Of a DNA stretch of 49,696 bases, positions 1 to 8,078 are shown piece after piece; positions within the stretch are counted from its first letter, which is position 1; every line of letters starts with the position of its first letter. Origin of the DNA: Dehalococcoidales bacterium (GTDB lineage Bacteria > Chloroflexota > Dehalococcoidia > Dehalococcoidales > UBA2162); contig JAFGCW010000063.1 of NCBI GenBank assembly GCA_016932435.1, forward strand, positions 1 to 49,696. Reading direction: 5' to 3'. The translations under genes were made by a program, and so were the position numbers. The notes under the pieces were generated by a model. It searched no databases. It saw only the letters and a list, made by a program, of their open reading frames with translations, and was not told the origin of the DNA.

Positions 1-94
1 ACCACCCGTTCCCATCCCGAACACGGAAGTGAAACGCCCCAGCGCGGAGGATACTGAGGGGTCTCCCCTTGTGGAAAATAAGTCACTGCCAGGA
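1..94 (+). rRNA. rrf: 5S ribosomal RNA, 3' part (cut by window edge)
   Basis: The first bases match the conserved middle and 3' half of bacterial 5S rRNA: CCATCCCGAACACGGAAGTG near 13-32, the AAACGCC stretch, the GGGGTCTCCCC helix near 57-68, and the closing ACTGCCAGG near 85-93. About 25 nt of the 5' end lie outside the window, so the strand is plus. The exact 3' end is uncertain by a few bases. No convincing terminator is visible between it and clpC. Confidence 0.9.
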
Positions 95-154
95 GACTTT
101 ACCTGAAATCAATGATAAGGGTTCATTACTCTATCCTTCCACGCTTATCTCATG

Positions 155-183
155 TTGCTTTATTACAAAGGTTGGATTATAAT
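155..183 (+). promoter_or_regulatory. Promoter of clpC
   Basis: TTGCTT (155-160), a 17-nt spacer and a perfect TATAAT (178-183) predict a start near 190 and a leader of about 38 nt that ends in the AAGGAGAGG ribosome site before ATG 228. I see no CIRCE inverted repeat or CtsR-type direct repeat here, so heat regulation of the kind known in Firmicutes is not supported. Confidence 0.6.
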
Positions 184-227
184 TAATTTGAGACTAGCTA
201 CTATTGAAGTGGATTTAAGGAGAGGAA

Positions 228-2699
228 ATGCCTAGTCGATTTGAGAAATTTTCAGAAAGAGCTCGCCGTGTACTTACCTCCGCCCAGGAAGAAGCACAGA
301 ACCTCAACCACAACTACATTGGCACGGAGCACATTCTATTAGGTCTTATCCGCGAAGAAGAAGGCGTGGCAGCCAAGGTACTTACCAACATGGGTGTCAG
401 TCTGACCAAGGTGCGATCTGCAGTTGAATTTATAATTGGCCGTGGAGAAAAAGCAAGCACCGGTGAAATAGGCCTTACCCCCAGAGCTAAAAGAGTGATC
501 GAACTGGCTATCGATGAAGCGCGTCATCTTAGCCATAACTATATCGGTACCGAGCACATACTTCTTGGTCTCCTCCATGAGGGAGAAGGAGTAGCTGCGG
601 GAGTACTAGACAGTTTCGGCTTGACCATCGAACAGGCGCGGACCGAAGTAACTAATGTTCTCAGCCAGGGAACCACACGGACTAAGTCTACCAAGTCTGC
701 GACCCGTACTCCGATACTCGACCAGTTGAGTGTCGATCTTACTGCAGCGGCCGCTTCAGGTAAACTGGATCCGGTTATCGGACGGCAAAAAGAAATTGAA
801 CGCGTTATCCAGATCCTCAGTCGCCGAACCAAGAATAATCCGGCCCTGATAGGCGAACCGGGAGTTGGAAAGACAGCGATAGTGGAAGGGCTGGCACATC
901 GTGTTGCCGCCGGTGATGTCCCTGAGACACTTGAAGACAAGAGAATAGTAACCCTTGATATAGCTTCTGTAGTTGCAGGTACCAAATACCGCGGTGAATT
1001 TGAAGAACGACTTAAGAAGATTGTAAACGAGCTTAAAACCTCGAAAAATTGCGTACTTTTTATCGACGAGTTCCATACTATTGTCGGTGCTGGCGCAGCC
1101 GAAGGCGCAGTTGATGCCGCCAGCATCCTGAAACCGTCGCTGGCAAGGGGTGAACTGCAATGCATTGGCGCGACAACTCTCGATGATTACCGTAAGCATA
1201 TTGAACGTGACCCTGCCCTTGAACGCAGGTTCCAGCCGATACTTGTCGAGGAACCTTCCGTAGAGCAGACTCTCGATATCCTTAAAGGCGTTAGAGAACG
1301 CTACGAAGAACACCATAAACTCACTATCAGCGATGAAGCTCTCAATTCAGCAGCACAATTTTCGGCCAGGTATATTACCGACCGTTTTTTGCCGGATAAG
1401 GCAATAGATGTGATTGATGAAGCTTCCTCAAGAGTACGTATACGGCACAGAGTTCAGCCGGATACTCTCAAGGAAGCCAAACAAAGCGAGGACAGCGTCC
1501 GGAAAGATAAGGAAGCCGCTCTTGCCAGCCAGCAATACGATTATGCCGCTGAGCTTCGCCAGCAGGAACTTGAACTGGAAGAAAAAATAAAACAGATGAA
1601 GGAAGAATGGCAGAGCTCACTGGAAACAGAAAAACCGGTAGTTACCGCGGAAGATATTGCCGAGGTTATCAGCATGTGGACCGGGGTGCCGACCGTACAA
1701 TTGACCGATGATGAGACCAGCCGGCTTCTCCATATGGAAGAAGAGTTACATAAGAGACTTATCGGCCAGGAAGAAGCCGTCGATACCATATCAAAGGCCG
1801 TACGTCGTGCCAGAGCAGGTTTGAAAGACCCGAAACATCCGATAGGTAATTTCATATTCCTCGGACCGACGGGTGTCGGGAAGACCGAACTGGTGAAAGC
1901 GCTGGCTGAATTCATGTTCGGTAGTGAGGATGCGTTGATTCGCCTCGATATGTCAGAGTACCAGGAAAGACATACTGTATCCAGGCTTGTCGGAGCCCCT
2001 CCAGGATATATCGGCTATGATGAAGGCGGACAGTTAACCGAAGCAGTACGGAGAAAATCATACTCCTGTATACTTCTTGATGAAATTGAAAAAGCTCATC
2101 CGGACGTATTTAACATACTCCTGCAGATATTCGATGACGGGCACCTTACCGACGCAAAGGGACGCCGGGTTGATTTCCGTAATTGTATTATCATCATGAC
2201 AAGTAATATCGGCGCCGAGACCATCAGGAAGGGCAGTGCAATCGGTTTCGCATCGAGGTCCGACGAGACGAAAATACAGGAAATGGAATATGAGAAGATG
2301 AAGGAAAAACTTCTTGAGGAACTCAAGAAGACCTTCAGACCCGAATTCCTCAACCGAATTGATAGCGTAATGGTATTCCATGCGCTTAATAGAGAGCATA
2401 TTCGAAAAATAGTAGACCTTATGCTGCTTAACGTGACCAATCAAGTTAAAGAAAAAGGAATGAAGCTTGAAGTAACCGATGCTGCCAAGGACTTCCTTGG
2501 CGAGAAGGGTTACGATGAAGCTTTCGGAGCCAGGCCTTTACGCAGGGTTATTCAGGATATGATAGAAGATAAACTATCTGACAGTATACTGCGGGGTCAG
2601 TTCCGCCCAGGTGATACGGTAATAGTGGAAGTCGAAGGGGATGAAATTGTTGTGCACACCGATGCTGTTGAAGCATTGATGGGGGACGCTACGCCGTAA
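228..2699 (+). CDS. clpC: ATP-dependent Clp protease ATP-binding subunit ClpC
   Basis: Hsp100/AAA+ unfoldase that feeds substrates to ClpP in the cytoplasm. The 823-aa protein has the full ClpC layout: two N-domain repeats (about residues 5-145, each containing HNYIGTEHILLGL), AAA module 1 with Walker A GEPGVGKT at 209-216 and a FIDEFHT Walker B near 280, a UVR-type coiled segment near 428-463, AAA module 2 with Walker A GPTGVGKT at 546-553, and the C-terminal D2-small domain. The UVR segment separates ClpC from ClpA and ClpB. Start at ATG 228 follows AAGGAGAGG. It is a single-gene unit with its own promoter and terminator, directly downstream of the 5S gene. clpP is not in the window. Confidence 0.97.
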   Translation: MPSRFEKFSERARRVLTSAQEEAQNLNHNYIGTEHILLGLIREEEGVAAKVLTNMGVSLTKVRSAVEFIIGRGEKASTGEIGLTPRAKRVIELAIDEARHLSHNYIGTEHILLGLLHEGEGVAAGVLDSFGLTIEQARTEVTNVLSQGTTRTKSTKSATRTPILDQLSVDLTAAAASGKLDPVIGRQKEIERVIQILSRRTKNNPALIGEPGVGKTAIVEGLAHRVAAGDVPETLEDKRIVTLDIASVVAGTKYRGEFEERLKKIVNELKTSKNCVLFIDEFHTIVGAGAAEGAVDAASILKPSLARGELQCIGATTLDDYRKHIERDPALERRFQPILVEEPSVEQTLDILKGVRERYEEHHKLTISDEALNSAAQFSARYITDRFLPDKAIDVIDEASSRVRIRHRVQPDTLKEAKQSEDSVRKDKEAALASQQYDYAAELRQQELELEEKIKQMKEEWQSSLETEKPVVTAEDIAEVISMWTGVPTVQLTDDETSRLLHMEEELHKRLIGQEEAVDTISKAVRRARAGLKDPKHPIGNFIFLGPTGVGKTELVKALAEFMFGSEDALIRLDMSEYQERHTVSRLVGAPPGYIGYDEGGQLTEAVRRKSYSCILLDEIEKAHPDVFNILLQIFDDGHLTDAKGRRVDFRNCIIIMTSNIGAETIRKGSAIGFASRSDETKIQEMEYEKMKEKLLEELKKTFRPEFLNRIDSVMVFHALNREHIRKIVDLMLLNVTNQVKEKGMKLEVTDAAKDFLGEKGYDEAFGARPLRRVIQDMIEDKLSDSILRGQFRPGDTVIVEVEGDEIVVHTDAVEALMGDATP

Positions 2700-2734
2700 T
2701 CTGATCAATTAATAGACCGGATATGTAACCCAGA

Positions 2735-2777
2735 GGGCGGGATAATAGTAATAAATATTACACCCGTCCTATTTTTA
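2735..2777 (+). terminator. Rho-independent terminator after clpC
   Basis: GGGCGGG (2735-2741) pairs with CCCGTCC (2763-2769) with one G-U pair. The loop holds a further TAATA/TATTA pairing, and the hairpin is followed by TATTTTTA. It lies 35 nt after the clpC stop and overlaps the putative promoter of the next operon. Confidence 0.65.
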
Positions 2778-2786
2778 TGTTAAAAT
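2758..2786 (+). promoter_or_regulatory. Candidate promoter of the decarboxylase-pump operon
   Basis: TTACAC (2758-2763), 17 nt, TAAAAT (2781-2786). The predicted start near 2793 gives a leader of about 10 nt before ATG 2803. The -35 box sits inside the clpC terminator hairpin. Match quality is moderate. Confidence 0.4.
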
Positions 2787-2802
2787 CTGGCAGACAGGAA
2801 AA

Positions 2803-2964
2803 ATGATAGACTGGGCTTTTGCAGGAAAAATTGGTGGGATCGGTTTCGGTATGGTATTTGCCGTACTGGTGATACTTGCCGTCGTCTTATGGCTGGTAGG
2901 ACTTATATTCAAGAAAATAGGAACCGGAGAAGAAAAAACCGGAGATAACAAGAAAGGAGCTTAG
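2803..2964 (+). CDS. OadG-like small membrane (gamma) subunit of a sodium-pumping decarboxylase
   Basis: A 53-codon gene starting MIDWAFAGKIGGIGFGMVFA. It has one hydrophobic helix (about residues 13-36), a short basic stretch (FKKIG) and a charged Lys/Glu-rich tail. This is the architecture of OadG/MmdD-type gamma subunits, which anchor and assemble the biotin-dependent Na+ pump. Identity rests mainly on position: the next two genes encode a biotin carrier and the beta subunit. A short AGGA ribosome site precedes ATG 2803. The stop is 2 nt before the TTG start of the carrier gene, whose ribosome site lies inside this gene, so the two are probably coupled. The sequence alone is too short for certainty. 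Confidence 0.7.
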   Translation: MIDWAFAGKIGGIGFGMVFAVLVILAVVLWLVGLIFKKIGTGEEKTGDNKKGA

Positions 2965-2966
2965 AA

Positions 2967-3188
2967 TTGGCGCAGGAAATCATCGAAGTACCCATAACGG
3001 GGAAAATAATAAGTGTGGATACCAACGTGGGAGATGAAGTGCAGGAGGGCGATGTTATCTGCTACATCGAGTCAATGAAGATGGAGAATCCGATACTGGC
3101 TCCGGTGAATGGAAAGATCACCGATATACAGGTTGCTGCCGGAGAGGTAGTAGAAACGGGTAAAGTTATAGCAATCATAGAATATTAA
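2967..3188 (+). CDS. Biotin carboxyl carrier protein (biotinyl domain) of a decarboxylase or carboxylase
   Basis: A free-standing 73-aa biotinyl/lipoyl domain. The biotin acceptor is Lys38 in ESMKMEN, followed 35 residues later by the closing strand, as in BCCP and MmdC/OadA C-terminal domains; Glu-Ser replaces the usual Glu-Ala before MKM. It starts with TTG at 2967, placed 7 nt after AAAGGAG. The protein would carry CO2 between a carboxyltransferase subunit and the membrane beta subunit encoded next. A biotin ligase and the carboxyltransferase must be elsewhere. Confidence 0.9.
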   Translation: MAQEIIEVPITGKIISVDTNVGDEVQEGDVICYIESMKMENPILAPVNGKITDIQVAAGEVVETGKVIAIIEY

Positions 3189-3215
3189 CAAATAAGCTAA
3201 GATAGGGGATATCCT

Positions 3216-4391
3216 GTGTTCGGTCTGTTTGAAACCGGGTTTGGCGCACTAACCTGGGGTTCCATAGTTATGATAGTAATCGGCTGTGTCCTGCTGTATC
3301 TGGGCATAGCCAGGAAGATGGAGCCCCTTCTTTTAGTTCCAATCGGCTTTGGTGTGATACTGGTAAATCTCCCGCTGGGCGGCCTGATGGAGACAATCGT
3401 CGGCGGTCAGGTTATTGACGCTTATGCCATAGACGGTGAACCGGTGGGTATTATCTCGCGAATCTTCCGATACGGGCTGTCCTGGGAGATTATCCCCGTT
3501 TTTATATTCCTCGGACTGGGTGCGATGACGGACTTCGGTCCGCTGATAGCCAATCCAAAAACCTTGATCCTTGGCGCCGGAGCCCAGTTCGGTGTTTATT
3601 TCGCTTTCTTTATTGCCCTGTTAATCGGCAATGCGTTTCCCGACCTGGTAAATATCGGCATCAAGGAAGCCTGTTCAATAGGAATAATAGGAGGAGCGGA
3701 CGGTCCCACTACCGTATACCTTACAAACAAGCTGGCTCCTCACTTTATCGGAGCAACTGCTGTCGCTGCATACACTTATATGGCCCTGGTACCGATAATA
3801 CAACCTCCGATAATAAAGCTGCTGACTACCAAGGCAGAACGCAAAATTTATATGAAACCCCAACTCAGGCCGGTATCTCGTAAAGAAAAGTTGTTCTTCC
3901 CGTTAATAGCTTCCGTTGTAATTATCCTGCTGGTTCCCAAGTCTGCCCCGCTGATAGGTATGTTCATGCTGGGTAATCTGCTGTTTGTCAGCGGCGTAAC
4001 CGATCGTCTGGCAGACACGGCGGCGAATGCCTTTATGAATGTACTGACTGTTTTACTTGGGGTCTGCGTTGGCTGCTTTATGAGCGCCGATGCTTTTCTC
4101 CGGGTAGAGAGTCTGATCGTATTCGGACTCGGGGTAGTAGCTTTTTCAGCTTCGACTGCCTTTGGAGTACTTCTGGCCAAGTTAATGAACCTCTTCAGCA
4201 AGGAAAAGATAAATCCGATGATAGGCGCGGCCGGCGTCTCTGCAGTTCCGATGGCAGCGAGGGTAGTCCAAAGAATGGGGCAGCAGGAAAATCCGCGAAA
4301 CTTCCTCCTGATGCATGCGATGGGTCCCAACATCGCAGGAGTGATTGGAACTGCTACCGCAGCCGGTATATTCCTTGGTATGGTCGGGTAG
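3216..4391 (+). CDS. Sodium ion-translocating decarboxylase beta subunit (OadB/MmdB/GcdB family)
   Basis: Integral membrane subunit that decarboxylates carboxybiotin and couples it to Na+ export. The 391-aa product has about nine to eleven hydrophobic segments and the family signatures: GGADGPTTVYLTNKLAP, with Asp162 equivalent to the essential Asp203 of Klebsiella OadB; the NAFMNVLTVLLGVCVG segment; and the C-terminal GPNIAGVIGTATAAG. Start is GTG 3216 after GATAGGGGAT. The substrate (oxaloacetate, methylmalonyl-CoA, glutaconyl-CoA or malonate) cannot be decided because the alpha subunit is not nearby. It forms a unit with the gamma-like and biotin-carrier genes upstream. Confidence 0.93.
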   Translation: MFGLFETGFGALTWGSIVMIVIGCVLLYLGIARKMEPLLLVPIGFGVILVNLPLGGLMETIVGGQVIDAYAIDGEPVGIISRIFRYGLSWEIIPVFIFLGLGAMTDFGPLIANPKTLILGAGAQFGVYFAFFIALLIGNAFPDLVNIGIKEACSIGIIGGADGPTTVYLTNKLAPHFIGATAVAAYTYMALVPIIQPPIIKLLTTKAERKIYMKPQLRPVSRKEKLFFPLIASVVIILLVPKSAPLIGMFMLGNLLFVSGVTDRLADTAANAFMNVLTVLLGVCVGCFMSADAFLRVESLIVFGLGVVAFSASTAFGVLLAKLMNLFSKEKINPMIGAAGVSAVPMAARVVQRMGQQENPRNFLLMHAMGPNIAGVIGTATAAGIFLGMVG

Positions 4392-4428
4392 CATATCAAA
4401 CCTATCGTCCTCTCAGGAAAAAATCATT

Positions 4429-5217
4429 GTGGAAAATCCCAGAATATACGGAGAGAGTCCCTATGGCGTTGCCGTTATCCATGGCGGCCCCGGCGCGCCG
4501 GGTAGTATCGCTCCGGTAGCACGGGAGTTATCCAACATTTGCGGTGTCCTGGAACCGTTGCAGACCCGGGATACCCTCGACGGACAGGTCGAGGAATTAA
4601 AAGGAATTCTTGAGGAATTCGGCGATTTGCCGGTGATTCTTATCGGTTGGTCGCATGGAGCGACACTCGGTTGTTTACTTTCATCCCGTCATCCTTCTCT
4701 CGTAAGAAAGCTGATTATTATCGGCACACCTCCTTTTGAAGAGAAATACGCCGGCAGTATTGGTAGAGACAGGCTTCTTCGTTTTGATGAAGAAGAACGG
4801 GCGGAGGTTTTATCTCTGGAAGAATGTATCTGGGACTCCGTTGAGGAAGACAAGAGTGCATCAATGGCACGACTTTTTCGGATGTTTTCTAAAATTGAAT
4901 CGTACGATATGCTTCCTTATCAAGATGATGTGGTGGAGTACCAGCTTGCCATTAACATTTCAGTTGGTCTGGATACCCGTCAGAAACTTACCGACGGCGA
5001 ACTACTGCCAATGATATCCGGTATAAAATGTCCGGTGCTGGCGATACACGGTGACTATGACATTCGTCCTGCCGAAAGTGTTAGACTGCCGCTATCGAGT
5101 GTGTTAAAAAGCTTCCGATTCATACTGCTTGAGAAATGCGGTCATACTCCGTGGTATGAAAAGTATGCCAGGGATACGTTTTATGCTATCCTGAAAGAAG
5201 AAATTATCGACGAATAG
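4429..5217 (+). CDS. Alpha/beta hydrolase
   Basis: Alpha/beta-hydrolase fold protein of 262 aa. Visible features are an HGGPG oxyanion-hole motif at residues 18-22, a nucleophile elbow GWSHG with Ser75, an acid in GDYDIRP, and a late histidine in CGHTPWYEKYA. HGGPG resembles proline iminopeptidases and related hydrolases, but the substrate is not predictable. The reading frame is open back to an ATG at 4345, but that would overlap the beta-subunit gene by 47 nt. GTG 4429, with AGGAAAA upstream, is preferred. It ends 11 nt before queF, so it is probably in the same operon; no functional link to either neighbour is evident. Confidence 0.88.
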   Translation: MENPRIYGESPYGVAVIHGGPGAPGSIAPVARELSNICGVLEPLQTRDTLDGQVEELKGILEEFGDLPVILIGWSHGATLGCLLSSRHPSLVRKLIIIGTPPFEEKYAGSIGRDRLLRFDEEERAEVLSLEECIWDSVEEDKSASMARLFRMFSKIESYDMLPYQDDVVEYQLAINISVGLDTRQKLTDGELLPMISGIKCPVLAIHGDYDIRPAESVRLPLSSVLKSFRFILLEKCGHTPWYEKYARDTFYAILKEEIIDE

Positions 5218-5228
5218 TATGAGGGAAT

Positions 5229-5630
5229 ATGACAGAAGAGAAATATGCCGGCAAAAGATTCGACATCCAGGACGAAACGGTAATAGACGTAGATGTACTG
5301 GAAGCGATACCGTTCGATTATCCGGAATCCGAGACAGAGGTTGTTTACGAGACAGAGGAATTCACCTGTGTCTGCCCCTGGACGGGACTGCCGGATTTTG
5401 GTACCGTTACTATTAACTATTTACCCGATAAATCGTTGGTTGAACTGAAGTCGTTAAAGTACTACCTGACCTCTTTCCGGAACGTGGGCATAATCCAGGA
5501 GCATGTGGTGAATCGTATACTGAACGACCTGGTGAAACTGGTACAACCTCATACGATGCTGGTTGAAGCCGAATATCGAGAGAGAGGCGGTATCACTACC
5601 AGTGCCTCAGCAATGTATGAGAAAGAATAA
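5229..5630 (+). CDS. queF: NADPH-dependent 7-cyano-7-deazaguanine reductase QueF
   Basis: Reduces preQ0 to preQ1 in queuosine biosynthesis. The 133-aa protein is the short, type I (tunnelling-fold) form. It shows the catalytic cysteine in [14 protein letters not shown] and the signature [10 protein letters not shown], followed by [13 protein letters not shown] 5229 follows GAGGG. The preQ0-making genes queC, queD and queE are not in this window, so QueF here is separated from the rest of its pathway or works on salvaged preQ0. Last gene of the plus-strand run that begins at 2803. Confidence 0.95.
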   Translation: MTEEKYAGKRFDIQDETVIDVDVLEAIPFDYPESETEVVYETEEFTCVCPWTGLPDFGTVTINYLPDKSLVELKSLKYYLTSFRNVGIIQEHVVNRILNDLVKLVQPHTMLVEAEYRERGGITTSASAMYEKE

Positions 5631-5638
5631 ACCATTTT

Positions 5639-5770
5639 GTCATTCCGTACTTTGATACGGAATCTAGGAAACTTGAACCAAGGAATATTTCCTCTATATA
5701 TCATGAGTTACTATCAAATAATTACTGGATTCCCACCGGAGTTTATCCGCCTGCGGTGGACGGGAATGAC
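5639..5770. repeat. Palindromic intergenic element (REP/MITE-like), putative
   Basis: The element is bounded by GTCATTCCG (5639-5647) and an inverted CGGGAATGAC (5761-5770). Inside are a hairpin CCGTA/TACGG (5645-5660) and a second palindromic arm, GGATTCCCACC with GGTGGACGGGAATGAC (5728-5770). It fills the gap between queF and the cupin gene and has no coding capacity. Such GTCATTCC...GGAATGAC units are typical of dispersed intergenic repeats, but only one copy lies in the window. Confidence 0.5.
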
Positions 5771-5817
5771 GAATAGGAACTATTTCTTAAAAAGATTACA
5801 ACTAAGGGGATAAGCAT

Positions 5818-6141
5818 ATGAAAATTCAGAAATATAGAGATGTAAAAGCAACTGAAGAAATGCCCGGAGTCATGAAGCGTGAAGTGGTCAATGCCGATGA
5901 TGGTGCTCCGAACTTCTGCATGAGGGTGTTCGATCTCGACCCCGGCGCTTCAACCCCGTATCATACCCATACCTGGGAACACGAGGTATTCGTTCTCGGC
6001 GGAACAGGTGTGGCTGTCAGTGAAAACGGTGAAACTCCGATAAGCGCCGAGAGTGTCGTCTTCGTGCCCGGCGAGGAACTACACTGCTTCAAGAATACGG
6101 GTAACGAGACGCTTCGTTTTATCTGCGTGATACCCTATTAA
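5818..6141 (+). CDS. Small cupin-domain protein
   Basis: A 107-aa single-domain cupin. Cupin motif 1 is HTHTWEHEVFVLGG, with His49, His51, Glu56 and possibly His55 as metal ligands. Motif 2 is PGEELHCFKNTG, with His as the fourth ligand. It probably binds a divalent metal; the family covers dioxygenases, isomerases and sensors, so the reaction is unknown. ATG 5818 follows AAGGGGA. It stands alone after the repeat-like element and converges on the methyltransferase at 6212. Confidence 0.9.
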   Translation: MKIQKYRDVKATEEMPGVMKREVVNADDGAPNFCMRVFDLDPGASTPYHTHTWEHEVFVLGGTGVAVSENGETPISAESVVFVPGEELHCFKNTGNETLRFICVIPY

Positions 6142-6154
6142 TATTTCGCCTTCC

Positions 6155-6210
6155 CAAAAAAAATAAAGAGAGGGCAATTATTACTTCTTTATAGAACTCC
6201 CTTTATTTGT
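6155..6210. terminator. Possible terminator between convergent genes
   Basis: AAATAAAG...GGG near 6160-6174 can pair with CCCTTTATTT near 6199-6208 across a loop of about 25 nt with a small bulge. A-rich and T-rich flanks would serve either strand. The long loop makes it a weak prediction. Confidence 0.3.
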
Positions 6211-6211
6211 T

Positions 6212-7030
6212 CTATTTCAATCTCATCCTGCAGATCATCAGGGGTGGGATGGAGCGTTTATTGAGCCAGCTCAGTGGAGAAGACTTCGAAGAGTCGAGTT
6301 CCTCGGGCAATTGGGGTTCTTCGAGCCCGTCAAGGGCAAATCCATATTTGAAACAGGTTTGTAACAGCATGTTAAGAGGGCGGTGGAAGTAGTGCTGCGG
6401 TTCGGGTTGTCCCAGTATCCCCTTACCGAGATAATGATAGGCTTCGGCATATCTGGTTATTTTTACTCCTGATATGGTACCGAATTTGCCATCAACCGAA
6501 CCGGATTCGGCAAAAAACTCTATCTCCCCGGAGTGAAAAGCGGGATGCAGGATCGAAAAAACGAACCGTCCACCCGGTTTCAGTAATTCCGGCAGAGTGG
6601 ATATCAACGGCGTTATCGATGCCATGTCCATCATCGACATCGTGCATACCGCGGCGTCGAATTCGTTCCTGCCGAGACTCATTAAAGCAACTTGATCGGT
6701 GGCATTCATCACCCGGTATTCTATTCTGTCGGCATTTTCCGTTGTCCGCCGTTTAGCCCTCTCTATGAATTCGGCGGAATGGTCTACAGCCAGTATCGTT
6801 ACATCCTGAGCAGCCATCCTCCTGGTAAAACGCCCTCCTCCACAGGCGATATCAAGCACCCGTTCGCCGTGTTTCAGTTCGAGTAACTTTTCCGAATAGG
6901 GTTCTACCAGGTAGTCTTGAAATCCATTTCCTTCACCGATGGTGTCGTCCCAGTACCCGGCAAGGCGTTCCCAGACCGGGGCTGTTTCATTGTTGAATTC
7001 GGGGAAATCCGGTGACTGTTCTTCTGGCAT
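6212..7030 (-). CDS. Class I SAM-dependent methyltransferase
   Basis: A 272-aa Rossmann-fold methyltransferase. Motif I is VLDIACGGGRFTRR, then an acidic strand-2 end in ILAVDHSAEFI, and NATDQ before FDAAVCTMSMMDM. The fold is that of Methyltransf_11/25 proteins; the substrate is unknown. The frame can be extended to a GTG at 7051, but that GTG's next codons form the AAGGAG ribosome site, so ATG 7030 is the likely start. Convergent with the cupin gene and 64 nt downstream of the exported protein gene on the same strand. Confidence 0.85.
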   Translation of the reverse strand: MPEEQSPDFPEFNNETAPVWERLAGYWDDTIGEGNGFQDYLVEPYSEKLLELKHGERVLDIACGGGRFTRRMAAQDVTILAVDHSAEFIERAKRRTTENADRIEYRVMNATDQVALMSLGRNEFDAAVCTMSMMDMASITPLISTLPELLKPGGRFVFSILHPAFHSGEIEFFAESGSVDGKFGTISGVKITRYAEAYHYLGKGILGQPEPQHYFHRPLNMLLQTCFKYGFALDGLEEPQLPEELDSSKSSPLSWLNKRSIPPLMICRMRLK

Positions 7031-7094
7031 ATTGTTGTTTTTCTCCTTCACTATATAATAATTACTTCATTCTGGGGTATATTACTACATTACT

Positions 7095-7988
7095 TTACTC
7101 GTTAATAGTATATATCATTGGAGCGTCATCAAGTTCTTCCGGTAACTCAATGACGAAAGCCTGATTCACATAGTAATTTTCTGATGTCATTTGTAGTGAA
7201 TATCTTGCAGAATCAGCTTTCATCCCGGTAACCTGCTTCGGAGTGACTTCAACATCCATTCTGACAACCGTTTTTGTAATTAAGAGTGAATCCGATCCTA
7301 TCCAGATTTCCAGGATGAAATGATCTGAAAACGACTGGATAAGTTCAAAGGTATAACGGAATTGATTTTCAAGTCCGTAAGAGTTCTTAAGAATTCTGTA
7401 AATTGTGTAAATATCCTTTACCGGTATTACTAAAACATAATGTTTTTTATCCTTATAGAAAGCACTCCGCGAACTCAGTACATCCTCTTCTTCCATGACT
7501 TTTTGGATGCTTTCGAACGAAACTAATTTATTCCAACTCGAGATAATCTGCTTCGATCTGAACCAGCCCGGAGATTCTCCGTTGGTCTTCATATTGATAT
7601 ACAGGTCATCTACGATACTGTACATTTCTACTTCAATATTTACCGGTTTTTTGCCTTCATCGAGAGTGGAGTTAATCGTAGCCCAGAGTGTTTTGTTTAT
7701 TGCGTCGACCTTTGCCGTCATCATCATGTTCAGAGATTTCTTACCATGAATAGCATCTTTTATATCTGAATATTCAAAGGTTAATTCTGTATCCTGGTAA
7801 TATTTTTTAATGTTTCCTGTGTTTTTTATGGTTTGTTTTATCAGTTTATCGAGTTCGATACTTGAAAGTATAGACTGGTTTCCGGTTTGGGGAACTTCGT
7901 CACTCACACGCGGATTGTCGAAAACAAATATTGTAGATACCAGGATAATCAGAAAAATGATAATAAAGAAGAATTTCCAAGACCTCAT
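7095..7988 (-). CDS. Membrane-anchored exported protein, LolA/LppX-like fold suspected
   Basis: About 297 aa. It begins MRSWKFFFIIIFLIILVS, a single uncleaved-looking N-terminal membrane anchor with no lipobox cysteine. The body alternates beta strands: a ligand-like segment with DLYINMKTNGESPGWFR, and IWIGSDSLLITKTVVRMDVEV. The pattern resembles the half-barrel LppX/LprG or DUF6612 lipoproteins, but I do not recognise the family firmly. Two starts are possible: ATG 7997, whose GGAG touches it, and ATG 7988, 9 nt after the same GGAG; the second is preferred. Cell location is predicted to be outside the cytoplasmic membrane. Confidence 0.75.
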   Translation of the reverse strand: MRSWKFFFIIIFLIILVSTIFVFDNPRVSDEVPQTGNQSILSSIELDKLIKQTIKNTGNIKKYYQDTELTFEYSDIKDAIHGKKSLNMMMTAKVDAINKTLWATINSTLDEGKKPVNIEVEMYSIVDDLYINMKTNGESPGWFRSKQIISSWNKLVSFESIQKVMEEEDVLSSRSAFYKDKKHYVLVIPVKDIYTIYRILKNSYGLENQFRYTFELIQSFSDHFILEIWIGSDSLLITKTVVRMDVEVTPKQVTGMKADSARYSLQMTSENYYVNQAFVIELPEELDDAPMIYTINE

Positions 7989-8078
7989 TGCTCCCATCTC
8001 CGCTGCCGCTATTTCAGAAGGTCAAGGATTAGAGTATTCCAGTATAAATATCCGGGCTATCCAGAGATATACAACAGT

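Noticed and set aside
100..227. CIRCE or CtsR heat-shock operator before clpC
   Set aside because: No inverted TTAGCACTC-type repeat and no GGTCAAA direct repeat were found; only a standard promoter is visible.
539..1165. A 208-codon minus-strand open frame inside clpC
   Set aside because: It is a shadow frame of a strongly conserved gene, with Ser/Arg-rich low-complexity composition and no ribosome site. The same applies to the other long antisense frames (for example in radA, uvrC, pyrG and atpA).
4345..4428. ATG 4345 as start of the alpha/beta hydrolase
   Set aside because: It would overlap the decarboxylase beta-subunit gene by 47 nt and has no ribosome site; GTG 4429 gives a normal N-terminus before the HGGPG motif.
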